NCBI RefSeq assembly: GCF_001591345.1 | Contig: NZ_BCUS01000001.1 | Coordinates: forward strand, 1 to 64,000 | Reading direction: 5' to 3' | Origin: Variovorax boronicumulans NBRC 103145 | GTDB taxonomy: Bacteria; Pseudomonadota; Gammaproteobacteria; Burkholderiales; Burkholderiaceae_C | Length of the DNA stretch: 64,000 nt | Part shown: positions 29,117-37,981 of the stretch, in pieces | How positions within the stretch are numbered: the stretch's first letter is position 1 | How the letters are laid out: every line of letters begins with the position of its first letter | The notes under the pieces: model-generated | What the model was told of the DNA's origin: nothing | The model's input: only the letters and a program-made list of their open reading frames with translations | The model's database searches: none | Program-made: the position numbers and the translations under genes

Positions 29117-29133
29117 GGTCGATAGAATCGACC
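29117..29133 (+). promoter_or_regulatory. Dyad and -10-like hexamer just before the antiporter operon
   Basis: GGTCGAT, AGA, ATCGACC is a perfect 7-bp dyad. Inside it lies TAGAAT (29123-29128), one base off the -10 consensus, only nine bases before the ATG. This suggests a nearly leaderless mRNA and a possible operator on the promoter. I found no good -35. Confidence 0.4.
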
Positions 29134-29137
29134 CCCG

Positions 29138-32104
29138 ATGCCCCTCGCCCTTCTCGTCGCACTCCCCTTTCTTGCCAGCGTGCTGGCCGCGTTGATGCCG
29201 TCCAACGCGCGCAACCGGGAGTCGACCCTTGCAGGGCTCGTCGCATTGGGCTGCGCGATCCAGGTCGCCTGGCTCTTTCCGCAGATCGCGCACGGCAACG
29301 TGCTGCGCCAGGAGATCGAGTGGCTGCCCGCCCTCGGCCTGAACCTCGTGTTCCGCCTCGACGGCTTCGCGTGGCTGTTCTGCATGCTGGTGCTGGGCAT
29401 CGGCGCGCTGGTGGTGCTCTATGCGCGCTACTACATGTCGGCCTCCGACCCGGTGCCGCGCTTCTTCTCGTTCTTCCTCGCGTTCATGGGCGCGATGATG
29501 GGCGTGGTGCTCTCGGGCAACCTGATCCAGATGGTGCTGTTCTGGGAGCTCACCAGCCTGTTCTCCTTCCTGCTCATCGGCTACTGGCACCACCGGCGCG
29601 ACGCGCGGCGCGGTGCGCGCATGGCGCTCACCGTCACCGGCGCGGGCGGGCTGTGCCTTTTGGCCGGCGTGCTCGTGCTGGGCCGCATCGTCGGCAGCTA
29701 CGAGCTCGACATCGTGCTGGCCTCGGGCGACATCATCCGCGCACACGCGCTGTACCCGGTGGCGCTGGTGCTGATCCTGCTCGGCGCGTTCACCAAGAGC
29801 GCGCAGTTCCCGTTCCACTTCTGGCTGCCGCGCGCCATGGCCGCGCCCACGCCGGTGTCGGCCTACCTGCACTCGGCCACCATGGTGAAGCTGGGCGTGT
29901 TCCTGATGGCGCGGCTGTGGCCCGTGCTCTCGGGCACCGAGCAATGGTTCTGGATGGTGGGCGGCGCGGGCGCGATCACGCTGCTGCTGGGCGGCTTCGC
30001 GGCCATGTTCCAGCGCGACCTGAAGGCGCTGCTGGCCTACTCGACCATCTCGCACCTGGGCCTCATCACGCTGCTGCTGGGCCTGAACAGTCCGCTGGCG
30101 GCCGTCGCGGCCGTCTTCCACGTGATGAACCACGCGACCTTCAAGGCCTCGCTGTTCATGGCGGCCGGCATCATCGACCACGAGACCGGCACGCGCGACA
30201 TTCGCAAGCTCAGCGGCCTGATGCGCCTCATGCCCATCACCGGCACGCTGGCCATCATCGCCAGCGCCTCGATGGCCGGCGTGCCGCTGCTCAACGGCTT
30301 TCTCTCGAAGGAGATGTTCTTCGCCGAGACCGTCTTCATCCAGGCCACGCCCTGGATCGACCTCAGCCTGCCGGTCATCGCCACCCTCGCGGGCATCTTC
30401 AGCGTGGCGTACTCGGCGCGCTTCGTGTTCGACGTGTTCTTCGGCCCTCCGTGTGGCCCCGACGTGCCCAAGCCCCCGCACGAGCCGCCGCACTGGATGC
30501 GCGTGCCGGTCGAGTTGCTGGTGCTGGTGTGCCTGGTGGTGGGCGTGGCGCCGGCCTGGTCGGTCGGCCCGATGCTCGCGGCCGCGGCCACGCCGGTGGT
30601 CGGCGGCACGCTGCCCGTCTACAGCCTGGCCGTGTGGCACGGCTTCAACCTGCCGCTGATGATGAGCTTCGTCGCGCTGGCAGGCGGCGCCGTGCTCTAC
30701 CTGCTGCTGCGCCGTCCGCTGGGCAGCGGGCGCCTGGAGCACACGCCGCTGCTGCACCGCTTCGACGGGCAGCTCATCTTCGAACACCTGATCGCACTGC
30801 TGAGCGAAGCCGGCCGGCGCAGCCGCCGCCTCTTCGGCACGCGCCGCCTGCAGTGGCAGCTGCTGTGGCTGGTGGTGGTGGCCGTGGCGGGCGCCGCGGC
30901 CTCGCTGTGGGCCACGCCGGCCGATCGCGGCACGCGCGAGCTGCTGCCGTTCTCGCCGATGTTCGCGATGACCTGGCTCATCGGCTGCACCTGCGCCGTG
31001 GCCGCCGCCTGGCAGGCCAAGTTCCACCGGCTCGCGGCGCTGATGCTGGCCGCGGGCGCCGGGCTGGTCTCGTGCGTCACCTACATCTGGTTCTCGGCGC
31101 CCGACCTGGCGCTCACGCAGCTGGTGGTCGAGGCCGTGACCACCGTGCTGATCCTGCTGGGCCTGCGCTGGCTGCCGATGCGCAGCAAGGACGTGGTGCA
31201 GCCCGCGCGCATGCGGCTGCGCCCCTGGGGCCGCCGCGGGCGCGACCTGCTGGTGGCCACCATCGCCGGCTGCGGCATGGCGGCGCTGGCCTGGGCCATG
31301 ATGACGCGCACCTTCCCGCAGAGCATCTCGCCCTTCTTCCTCGAACGCGCGCTCACCGAAGGCGGCGGCACCAACGTGGTCAACGTGATGCTGGTCGACT
31401 TCCGCGGCTTCGACACCTTCGGCGAGATCACGGTGCTGGGCATCGTGGCGCTCACCGTGTATGCGCTGCTGCGGCGCTTCCGCCCGGCCATCGAATCGAT
31501 GGCGCTGCCCATTCAGCAGCGGCTGCAGGTCGACGACGGCAGCAGCGACCTGCTGAACCCGCGCCGCGCCACCGACTCCGCCATCGGCTACCTGATGGTG
31601 CCGGCCGTGCTGGTGCGCCTCGTGCTGCCCGTGGCCGTGCTGGTGTCGGTGTACTTCTTCATGCGCGGCCACAACGCGCCCGGCGGCGGCTTCGTCGCGG
31701 GGCTGGTGATGTCGGTCGCGCTGGTACTGCAGTTCATCGTCTCGGGCACCGAGTGGGTGGAAGAGCACCTGCGCATCTACCCGCGCCGCTGGATCGCCAT
31801 CGGCCTGCTGTTCGCGCTCGCCACCGGCGGCGGCGCGATCGTGTTCGGCTACCCGTTCCTGACCACGCACACCGCGCACGTGCACGTGCCGCTGCTGGGC
31901 GACATGCACGTGCCCAGTGCCCTCTTCTTCGACATCGGCGTGTTCGCGCTGGTGCTCGGCGCCACCATGCTGATCCTGACCGCGCTGGCCCACCAGTCCA
32001 TCCGAAGCCACCGCTGGGCCGACGAACAAGAAGAGAAAGAAGCGCAGGCCCGCGCGGCCGCCGAAGCCGAAGAAGCGGCTGCCGCCACCGGGGGGGCCCG
32101 CTGA
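29138..32104 (+). CDS. phaAB: Mrp/Pha-type cation/proton antiporter, fused subunits A and B
   Basis: A 988-residue membrane protein. Residues 1 to about 620 are the NuoL-like antiporter core (helices with ELTSLFSFLLIGYW and FPFHFWLPRAMAAPTPVSAY). About 640-780 is the MrpA-specific DUF4040 region (APDLALTQLVVEAVTTVLI). About 820-960 is an MnhB domain (FFMRGHNAPGGGFVAGLVM), normally a separate subunit B. Such AB fusions are the group 2 (Pha-like) arrangement. The complex exchanges sodium or potassium for protons. A charged Ala/Glu tail ends it. It overlaps phaC by one base. Confidence 0.93.
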   Translation: MPLALLVALPFLASVLAALMPSNARNRESTLAGLVALGCAIQVAWLFPQIAHGNVLRQEIEWLPALGLNLVFRLDGFAWLFCMLVLGIGALVVLYARYYMSASDPVPRFFSFFLAFMGAMMGVVLSGNLIQMVLFWELTSLFSFLLIGYWHHRRDARRGARMALTVTGAGGLCLLAGVLVLGRIVGSYELDIVLASGDIIRAHALYPVALVLILLGAFTKSAQFPFHFWLPRAMAAPTPVSAYLHSATMVKLGVFLMARLWPVLSGTEQWFWMVGGAGAITLLLGGFAAMFQRDLKALLAYSTISHLGLITLLLGLNSPLAAVAAVFHVMNHATFKASLFMAAGIIDHETGTRDIRKLSGLMRLMPITGTLAIIASASMAGVPLLNGFLSKEMFFAETVFIQATPWIDLSLPVIATLAGIFSVAYSARFVFDVFFGPPCGPDVPKPPHEPPHWMRVPVELLVLVCLVVGVAPAWSVGPMLAAAATPVVGGTLPVYSLAVWHGFNLPLMMSFVALAGGAVLYLLLRRPLGSGRLEHTPLLHRFDGQLIFEHLIALLSEAGRRSRRLFGTRRLQWQLLWLVVVAVAGAAASLWATPADRGTRELLPFSPMFAMTWLIGCTCAVAAAWQAKFHRLAALMLAAGAGLVSCVTYIWFSAPDLALTQLVVEAVTTVLILLGLRWLPMRSKDVVQPARMRLRPWGRRGRDLLVATIAGCGMAALAWAMMTRTFPQSISPFFLERALTEGGGTNVVNVMLVDFRGFDTFGEITVLGIVALTVYALLRRFRPAIESMALPIQQRLQVDDGSSDLLNPRRATDSAIGYLMVPAVLVRLVLPVAVLVSVYFFMRGHNAPGGGFVAGLVMSVALVLQFIVSGTEWVEEHLRIYPRRWIAIGLLFALATGGGAIVFGYPFLTTHTAHVHVPLLGDMHVPSALFFDIGVFALVLGATMLILTALAHQSIRSHRWADEQEEKEAQARAAAEAEEAAAATGGAR

Positions 32105-32454
32105 TGGAAATCGTGCTGGCCATCGCCATCGGCGTGCTCACCGGCTCGGGCGTGTACCTGCTGCTGCGCCCGCGCACCTTCCAGGTCATCATGGGCCTCA
32201 CGCTCATCTCTTACGCGGTCAACCTGTTCATCTTCAGCATGGGCCGGCTCAAGGTCGACAGCGAGCCGGTGCTGGTCGAAGGCTTCAAGGCCACGCTGGC
32301 CAACACGGCCGACCCGATGCCGCAGGCGCTGGTGCTCACCGCCATCGTGATCGGCTTCGCCATGACCGCCCTGTTCCTCGTCGTCATGCTCGCCTCGCGC
32401 GGCCTGTCGGGCACCGACCACGTGGACGGTGAAGAGCGGGAGGCCGTCGAATGA
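32104..32454 (+). CDS. phaC: Antiporter subunit C
   Basis: A 116-residue NuoK-like subunit with three helices. QVIMGLTLISYAVNLFIFSMG is the usual second-helix region, here given only as its family pattern. It overlaps the next start by four bases. Note that phaC here is the antiporter gene and not PHA synthase. Confidence 0.92.
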   Translation: MEIVLAIAIGVLTGSGVYLLLRPRTFQVIMGLTLISYAVNLFIFSMGRLKVDSEPVLVEGFKATLANTADPMPQALVLTAIVIGFAMTALFLVVMLASRGLSGTDHVDGEEREAVE

Positions 32455-34154
32455 ACGACGTGTTCCACCTGCTCGACCGCTTCCTCGAGTTCAGCATGCC
32501 GCACCTGGTGGCGGTGCCCATCCTCGTGCCCATGCTCACGGCGGCGCTGATGCTGCTGATGAACGAGAACCACCGGCGCACCAAGTCCTTCCTCAGCGTG
32601 GTGTCGGGCCTGGTCGGCCTGCTGGCCGCGCTCGCGCTGCTGCGCTGGGTGAACGCGGCCGACACCGGCGGCGGCCCGGGCTCCATCGGCGTGTACCTGC
32701 CGGGCAACTGGCGCGCGCCCTTCGGCATCACGCTGGTGGCCGACCGGCTCTCGACCATGATGGTCGCGCTCACGGGCGTGGTGGCCTTCGCGGCCTCGAT
32801 CTATTCCACCTCGCGCTGGGACCGCGCGGGCGTGCACTTTCATCCGCTGCTGCAGCTGCAGCTCATGGGCCTGAACGGCGCCTTCCTCACGGGCGACCTG
32901 TTCAACCTGTTCGTGTTCTTCGAGGTGATGCTGGCCGCCTCGTACGGTCTGCTGCTGCACGGCTCTGGCCGGCTGCGCGTGCGCGCCGGGCTGCACTACA
33001 TCGCGATCAACCTCGCGGCCTCGTCGCTGTTCCTGATCGGCGCGGCCATCCTGTACGGCGTGACCGGCACGCTCAACATGGCCGACCTGGGCGCGCGCAT
33101 CGCCGAACTGGCGCCGGGCGACCGCGGCCTGGTGCATGCGGCCGCGGCCATCCTGGCCACTGCGTTCTTCGCCAAAGCGGGCGCGTGGCCGCTCAACTTC
33201 TGGCTGGTGCCGGCCTACAGCGCGGCCGTGTCGCCGGTGGGCGCGGTGTTTGCGCTGCTCACCAAGCTCGGCGTGTACACCGTGCTGCGCCTGTGGACCG
33301 TGCTGTTCGCGCCCGACACCGGCGCCTCGGCCGCCTTCGGGCAGGCCGCGCTGGTGGGCGTGGGGCTGGCGACGCTGTTCGTGGGCGCCATAGGCATCGT
33401 CGGCACGCAGCGGTTGTCGAACCTCGCGGGCTTCAGCGTGCTGGTGTCGGCGGGCACGCTGCTGGCCGCCGTCGGGCTGGGCGATCCGGCCGTGTGGGCG
33501 GGCGCGCTGTACTACATGCTGAGCTCCACGCTCGCGGTGGCGGCCTTCTTCCTGCTGATCGACATGATCGAGCGCTGGCGCAACGCGGGCATGAGCGTCG
33601 CGCCGCACGAGGCGGCGGGCAACGCGCCCTTCCTGGCCGAAGACCTGCGCGCGCTCGACGACGTGAACCTCGACGACGATGCCCAGGCGCTCTACGGCCG
33701 CGCCATCCCGGCGGGCGTGGCCTTCCTGGGCCTGAGCTTCATGCTGTGCACGCTGCTGCTGGCGGGCCTGCCGCCGCTGTCGGGTTTTGTCGGCAAGTTC
33801 GCGATGCTCTCGGGCCTGCTCGACGGCAGGGCCGTGGCCTCGGCCGGCTGGACCTTCCTGGGCCTTCTGATCGTCTCGGGCTTTCTCTCGCTGATCGCGC
33901 TGAGCCGCACCGGCATCCGCCATTTCTGGACCCAGCACCACCCGACCATGCCCTCGCTGCCCGCGCTCGAGGTGCTGCCGGTGGCCGCCCTGCTCGCGGC
34001 CTGCGTCGCGCTCACCGTCTGGGCCGAGCCCGTGATGCAGCACGCGCAAGCCACCGCCGGCGGCCTGCGCACGCCCACCGCGTACCGCAACGCCGTGCTC
34101 GGTGCCAAGCAGGTGCCCAACCCGGTGCCCGCGAAAGCGGAGGCGAAGCCATGA
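32451..34154 (+). CDS. phaD: Antiporter subunit D
   Basis: A 567-residue NuoN/NuoM-like subunit of about 14 helices. LTGDLFNLFVFFEVMLAASY and FAKAGAWPLNFWLVPAYSAA hold the conserved Glu and Lys of the proton path. It ends with an Ala/Lys-rich tail. Four-base overlaps at both ends (ATGA) show coupled translation across the operon. Confidence 0.93.
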   Translation: MNDVFHLLDRFLEFSMPHLVAVPILVPMLTAALMLLMNENHRRTKSFLSVVSGLVGLLAALALLRWVNAADTGGGPGSIGVYLPGNWRAPFGITLVADRLSTMMVALTGVVAFAASIYSTSRWDRAGVHFHPLLQLQLMGLNGAFLTGDLFNLFVFFEVMLAASYGLLLHGSGRLRVRAGLHYIAINLAASSLFLIGAAILYGVTGTLNMADLGARIAELAPGDRGLVHAAAAILATAFFAKAGAWPLNFWLVPAYSAAVSPVGAVFALLTKLGVYTVLRLWTVLFAPDTGASAAFGQAALVGVGLATLFVGAIGIVGTQRLSNLAGFSVLVSAGTLLAAVGLGDPAVWAGALYYMLSSTLAVAAFFLLIDMIERWRNAGMSVAPHEAAGNAPFLAEDLRALDDVNLDDDAQALYGRAIPAGVAFLGLSFMLCTLLLAGLPPLSGFVGKFAMLSGLLDGRAVASAGWTFLGLLIVSGFLSLIALSRTGIRHFWTQHHPTMPSLPALEVLPVAALLAACVALTVWAEPVMQHAQATAGGLRTPTAYRNAVLGAKQVPNPVPAKAEAKP

Positions 34155-34642
34155 AGCGCCTGATGCCGTCCCCGCCGCTGTCGTTCGCGCTGTTCGTCAT
34201 CTGGCTGCTGCTCAACCAGTCGCTCGAAGCGGCCACGCTGCTGTCGGCCGCGCTGCTCGCCATTGCGGTGCCGCTGATCACCAAGGGCCTGCGCCCCGCC
34301 ACCGTGCGCATGCGCCGGCCCGGCGTGGCGCTGCGGCTGTCGTTCCTCGTCACCTTCGACATGCTGAAGTCCGCGTACGACGTGGCGCGGCTGCTGCTCA
34401 CGCGCCGCACCGCCGACATCTCGGCGCGCTTCGTGCAGATTCCGCTGGACATGCGCGACCCCAACGGCCTCGCCGTGCTCGCGATGATCATGTGCCTCAC
34501 GCCCGGCACGGCCTGGGGCGAGGTGTCGTTCGACCGCACCACGCTGCTGATCCACGTGTTCGACCTCGAGGACGAGGCGGCCTTCATCGCCCTGATCAAG
34601 ACCCGCTACGAACGTCCGCTGATGGAGATTTTCGAATCATGA
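34151..34642 (+). CDS. phaE: Antiporter subunit E
   Basis: A 163-residue MnhE-family subunit with two or three N-terminal helices and a soluble C-terminal part. VQIPLDMRDPNGLAVLAMIM and LTPGTAWGEV match the family core. Overlaps by four bases with neighbours on both sides. Confidence 0.91.
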   Translation: MKRLMPSPPLSFALFVIWLLLNQSLEAATLLSAALLAIAVPLITKGLRPATVRMRRPGVALRLSFLVTFDMLKSAYDVARLLLTRRTADISARFVQIPLDMRDPNGLAVLAMIMCLTPGTAWGEVSFDRTTLLIHVFDLEDEAAFIALIKTRYERPLMEIFES

Positions 34643-34917
34643 CGCCTGTTCTCTTCTGGGCCCTGAAGGCCGCGCTCTTCCTGCTGGCCGTGGCGATGCT
34701 GTGCGCGCTCTTTCGCCTGCTGGCCGGCCCGTCCGCGCAGGACCGCGTGATGGCGCTCGACTGCCTGTACATCAACGGCATGCTGATGATGCTGGTGCTC
34801 GGCATCAACTACGCGAGCAGCGTGTACTTCGAGGCGGCGATGCTGGTGGCGTTGTTCGGCTTCGTCGGGTCGACCTCGATCGCCAAGTTCTTGCTGCGCG
34901 GGGAGGTCATCGAATGA
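34639..34917 (+). CDS. phaF: Antiporter subunit F
   Basis: A 92-residue MnhF-family subunit with three helices. GPSAQDRVMALDCLYINGM is the conserved cytoplasmic loop (RVMALD). Four-base overlap with phaG. Confidence 0.91.
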   Translation: MTPVLFWALKAALFLLAVAMLCALFRLLAGPSAQDRVMALDCLYINGMLMMLVLGINYASSVYFEAAMLVALFGFVGSTSIAKFLLRGEVIE

Positions 34918-35264
34918 GCGCCACCGCACTTCCTCTTTGGGCGGAGATCATCACCGCCGTGTTCGCGGTGCTGGGCGCGGCCTTCGCGGCCATCGGCTCC
35001 TTCGGCCTGGTGCGCATGCCCACCTTCTTCCGCCGCATCCATGCGCCCACGCTGGGCGCCACGGTGGGCGCCTGGTGCCTGACGGTGGCCACCATCGCCT
35101 ACTTCTCGGTGCAGGGCTTCAGCCTGTTCCTGCACGCGGTGCTGATCGTGCTGTTCATCGTGCTGACGGCGCCGATCACCACCATCTTCCTGATGCGTGC
35201 CGCCCTCTTCCGCGAACGGCAGAAGGGCAACACGAAGGTGCCGCCCTCCTCCGAGTCGCGCTGA
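34914..35264 (+). CDS. phaG: Antiporter subunit G
   Basis: A 116-residue MnhG-family subunit with three helices. GSFGLVRMPTFFRRIHAPT is the diagnostic segment. It is the last of six antiporter genes. It converges on the receptor gene on the other strand with 15 bases between stops. Confidence 0.92.
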   Translation: MSATALPLWAEIITAVFAVLGAAFAAIGSFGLVRMPTFFRRIHAPTLGATVGAWCLTVATIAYFSVQGFSLFLHAVLIVLFIVLTAPITTIFLMRAALFRERQKGNTKVPPSSESR

Positions 35265-35279
35265 AGCGGCTTCTTCCCA

Positions 35280-36275
35280 TCAGTTGGGCGCCATGCGCAC
35301 GCCCTTGTCGAGGAACTCGTTGGTGAACAGCGTCGCCGGGTCGTAGGCCTTGTCGATGCCGATCAGCGAGGACACGAGCTCGTAGTCGGCCTTCACGCGC
35401 GCACCGTCGAAGGCGCCGAGCGCCACCTTGGTGGTGGTGTCGTCGCGCATCAGCTGCTTGATGCGATTCCACTGGTCGCGCTGGTTGTCGGGCGTGAGGC
35501 CGCTCACGCTGGCCTGCAGCGCCTGCAGGCAGGGCTCGAAGCTCTTCACGCAGGCGTCGTAGGCGCGCTGGGTCACGGCCACGAACTTCTTCACCTGGCC
35601 GGGGTTCTTCGCGAGATACGGGCCGTTCACGATCAGCGAGTTGCCGTACACGTTCACGCCCGCGTCGCGCCACGGCTGGAAGCCCAGGTCGGCGCCGAAC
35701 TCCCGCACCTTCAGGTCGTGCTCGTTGTAGAAGTCGCTGATGATGTCGACCGACTTGCTCTTCAGCGCCGCCACCTTGGCCTGCGGGCTCACGTTGACGA
35801 AGGTCACGCTGGCCGGGTCGAGCCCCACCTTCTTTGCGAAGGCCGGCCACATGAGGCGCGCGGCGTCGCCCGGCGGGTTGCCGATCTTGCGGCCCGCGAA
35901 ATCTTTCGGCCCGTTGATGCCCGACGACTTGAGCCAGTAGAAGCCCTGCGGGCTGTTGGCGTAGATGACCATCACGGCCTTCACGTCGGCGCCCTTGCCC
36001 TTGGCCTGGATCGTGGTGGGCAGGTCGGAAATGCCCAGGTCGCTGCCGCCGGTGCCCACGCGCTGCGCCGACACGGCCGAGCCCTTGCCGGCCTCGATGT
36101 TCAGGTCGATTCCCGCCTCGGTGTACCAGCCCTTGGCCTTCGCGAAATAGATCGGCGCATGATCGGCCGTGGGTGTCCAGTTGAGCATCAGGCTCATGGC
36201 ATCGGCCGCGAACGCGGCAGGGGCCGAGGCCATGAGCAAGGCGGTGGCGCCGGCGGCCGACAACAGCTTTTTCAT
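35280..36275 (-). CDS. ABC transporter substrate-binding protein, NMT1-like
   Basis: A 331-residue periplasmic receptor. The signal peptide ends AFA|ADAM at about residue 23. MLNWTPTADHAPIYFAKAKG followed by WYTEAG is the NMT1/THI5-like opening. It stands alone on the minus strand, divergent from a TetR gene; the matching permease and ATPase are on the plus strand beyond that regulator. A GTG three codons upstream is an alternative start; the ATG gives a normal signal peptide. A 20-bp operator-like sequence lies in the promoter. The ligand is unknown. Confidence 0.88.
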   Translation of the reverse strand: MKKLLSAAGATALLMASAPAAFAADAMSLMLNWTPTADHAPIYFAKAKGWYTEAGIDLNIEAGKGSAVSAQRVGTGGSDLGISDLPTTIQAKGKGADVKAVMVIYANSPQGFYWLKSSGINGPKDFAGRKIGNPPGDAARLMWPAFAKKVGLDPASVTFVNVSPQAKVAALKSKSVDIISDFYNEHDLKVREFGADLGFQPWRDAGVNVYGNSLIVNGPYLAKNPGQVKKFVAVTQRAYDACVKSFEPCLQALQASVSGLTPDNQRDQWNRIKQLMRDDTTTKVALGAFDGARVKADYELVSSLIGIDKAYDPATLFTNEFLDKGVRMAPN

Positions 36276-36317
36276 GCGGAACACTCCAAAAGAAGGTAAA
36301 AACAGGTCCTGAAATTC

Positions 36318-36346
36318 ATATTACCAACTGTTTGGTTGACAGGCAA
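36318..36346 (-). promoter_or_regulatory. Promoter of the receptor gene with TetR operator in the spacer
   Basis: On the minus strand TTGCCT (36341-36346) and TAATAT (36318-36323) are 17 bases apart and point at the receptor gene. Each matches its consensus at four of six bases. The operator-like sequence fills the spacer, the classical place for a repressor. On the plus strand TTGACA at 36336-36341 could be the -35 of the tetR gene, but its -10 is poor. Confidence 0.55.
36321..36340. promoter_or_regulatory. TetR operator, copy 1
   Basis: TTACCAACTGTTTGGTTGAC. It matches copy 2 at 17 of 20 positions and contains the dyad ACCAA/TTGGT. It lies between the divergent receptor and tetR genes. Confidence 0.65.
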
Positions 36347-36395
36347 TCCAGATCATCCAGACTGCGTTGCCCCTGCCGGGAGAATCAAAAACACC

Positions 36396-37085
36396 ATGAC
36401 CGCCACCAAGCCCGCGAGCCCCGCCACCCCCGCCCGCACCGCCGTCGCCACGAAACGCGAGCGCGATCCCGTCGCCGCCAAGCAAGCCCTCATCGCCGCC
36501 GCGGTGGCCGAGTTCGCCACCAAGGGCTTCGCAGGCGCGCGCGTCGACGAGATCGCCGCCAACGCCGGCGTCAACAAGCAGCTCGTGTACCACTACTTCG
36601 ACAGCAAGCAGGGGCTGTACCTGGTGGCGCTCGAGTCGGTCTATGCCGAGATCCGCGAGAAGGAACAGAAGCTCACGCTCGATGCACTCGAGCCGCTGGA
36701 GGCCATGAAACAGCTGGTGGCCTTCTCGTTCGACTACCTGGCCGAGCACCCCGAGTTCATCGCGCTGCTGGCCGACGAGAACCGCAACCACGGCGCGCAC
36801 CTGCGCGAGTCGGAGCGGCTGCAGAAGATGCACTCGCCCTTCATCGAGATGCTCGAGGCCACGCTCGAGCGCGGCGTGGCGGCCGGCGTGTTCCGGCCCG
36901 ACTTCGATGCGATCAACCTCTACATCTCGATCGCCGGCATCTCGTACTTCTTCTTCTCCAACAACCACACGCTGTCGGCCATCTTCGGCAAGCCGCTCGA
37001 CGCGCGCGGCGCGCTGCTGCAGCGGCGCCGGCACGTGATCGAGTTCGCGCTCAACGCCCTGCGGCCCGACAAGGCTGTCGCATGA
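36396..37085 (+). CDS. TetR-family transcriptional regulator
   Basis: A 229-residue repressor. A basic, Ala/Thr-rich leader of about 25 residues precedes the TetR DNA-binding domain (about 27-75), with helix-turn-helix VDEIAANAGVNKQLVYHYF. The C-terminal ligand domain is all-helical. The frame is open for 20 more codons upstream, but that stretch overlaps the operator region. It lies between the receptor gene and the permease operon, and operator copies flank it on both sides. It probably represses both units and itself; the inducer is likely the transported compound or a product. Confidence 0.9.
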   Translation: MTATKPASPATPARTAVATKRERDPVAAKQALIAAAVAEFATKGFAGARVDEIAANAGVNKQLVYHYFDSKQGLYLVALESVYAEIREKEQKLTLDALEPLEAMKQLVAFSFDYLAEHPEFIALLADENRNHGAHLRESERLQKMHSPFIEMLEATLERGVAAGVFRPDFDAINLYISIAGISYFFFSNNHTLSAIFGKPLDARGALLQRRRHVIEFALNALRPDKAVA

Positions 37086-37088
37086 AAA

Positions 37089-37108
37089 TTATCAACTAGT
37101 TGGTTGAC
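37089..37108. promoter_or_regulatory. TetR operator, copy 2
   Basis: TTATCAACTAGTTGGTTGAC. It includes the perfect 10-bp palindrome CAACTAGTTG and differs from copy 1 at three positions. It begins three bases after the tetR stop and its last bases form part of the -35 element of the permease promoter. Confidence 0.68.
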
Positions 37109-37132
37109 TCGGGTCGTGGCGACTCCTATGAT
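37104..37132 (+). promoter_or_regulatory. Sigma-70 promoter of the permease-ATPase operon
   Basis: TTGACT (37104-37109), a 17-base spacer, TATGAT (37127-37132): five of six matches in each box. The start of transcription would be near 37139, 30 bases before the permease ATG. The operator overlaps the -35. Confidence 0.72.
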
Positions 37133-37168
37133 TCGCCGCATTGCTTCTTCCCTGACCCAGGAACAGAC

Positions 37169-37981
37169 ATGACGGCACCCGACGGCGCGCTGGCGCCCCT
37201 CGCTTCCACGCCCCTATCGGGCGAGCGCCCCGAATGGCAGCGCTGGTCCCTCGTGGTCGCGGTGCACCTGGCGGGCATCGTGCTGTGGGAACTCGCGGTG
37301 CGGGTCTTCGCGATCCAGCCCTTCATCCTGCCGGCGCCCTCGAAGGTGCTGGCCACCCTGGCCAATCCGAACTACAGCTGGCTCAAGAACACCGGCGTCA
37401 CCGCGCTCGAAGTGTTCGGCGGCTACGCGCTGGGGCTGGTGCTCGGCATTCTTTGCGCGCTGCTCTTCATCACCAGCAAGCGGCTGATGCTGCTGGTGTT
37501 CCCGCTGCTGGTCACGCTCAACATGATCCCGAAGGTGGCGATGGGGCCGCTGGTGATCGTGTGGTTCAGCTACGGCATCGGGCCGAACATCCTGATCACG
37601 TTCAGCCTGTGCTTCTTCCCCATCTTGCTGACCACCATCCGCGGCCTGAACGAGACCGAGCCCGAGCTGCTCGACCTCGTGCGCGCGCTCAAGGGTTCGC
37701 GCTGGCAGCTGTTTCGCTACATCCAGCTGCCGGGCTCGCTGCCGTACGTGTTCTCGGGCATGAAGGTCGCCACCATCCTCGCCGTGGCGGGCGCGGTGGT
37801 GGGCGAATTCATCGCCTCGGAACGCGGCCTGGGCTATCTGATGATCCAGGTCCAGGCCTCGCTGGACACGCCCGCGGTCTTCATGGCCGTGCTGCTCATC
37901 ACGGGCCTGGGCGTGCTGCTCTATCTGCTGGTGCTTCTGCTGGAGCGCCTCTTCATCACCCAGGACGCAAGAATCCAATGA
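37169..37981 (+). CDS. ABC transporter permease (NitT/TauT type)
   Basis: A 270-residue membrane protein with about six helices. LNMIPKVAMGPLVIVWFSYG and the coupling loop around ALKGSRWQLFRYIQLPGSLP are typical of SsuC/TauC/ThiX-like permeases. It serves the divergently encoded NMT1-like receptor. AGGAAC lies before the ATG. Its stop overlaps the epimerase-like start by four bases. Confidence 0.9.
   Translation: MTAPDGALAPLASTPLSGERPEWQRWSLVVAVHLAGIVLWELAVRVFAIQPFILPAPSKVLATLANPNYSWLKNTGVTALEVFGGYALGLVLGILCALLFITSKRLMLLVFPLLVTLNMIPKVAMGPLVIVWFSYGIGPNILITFSLCFFPILLTTIRGLNETEPELLDLVRALKGSRWQLFRYIQLPGSLPYVFSGMKVATILAVAGAVVGEFIASERGLGYLMIQVQASLDTPAVFMAVLLITGLGVLLYLLVLLLERLFITQDARIQ

Noticed and set aside
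29090-32029. Long minus-strand open frame opposite the antiporter gene
   Set aside because: Low-complexity Arg/His/Gln translation opposite a clear membrane protein gene; an artefact of high GC and few stops.
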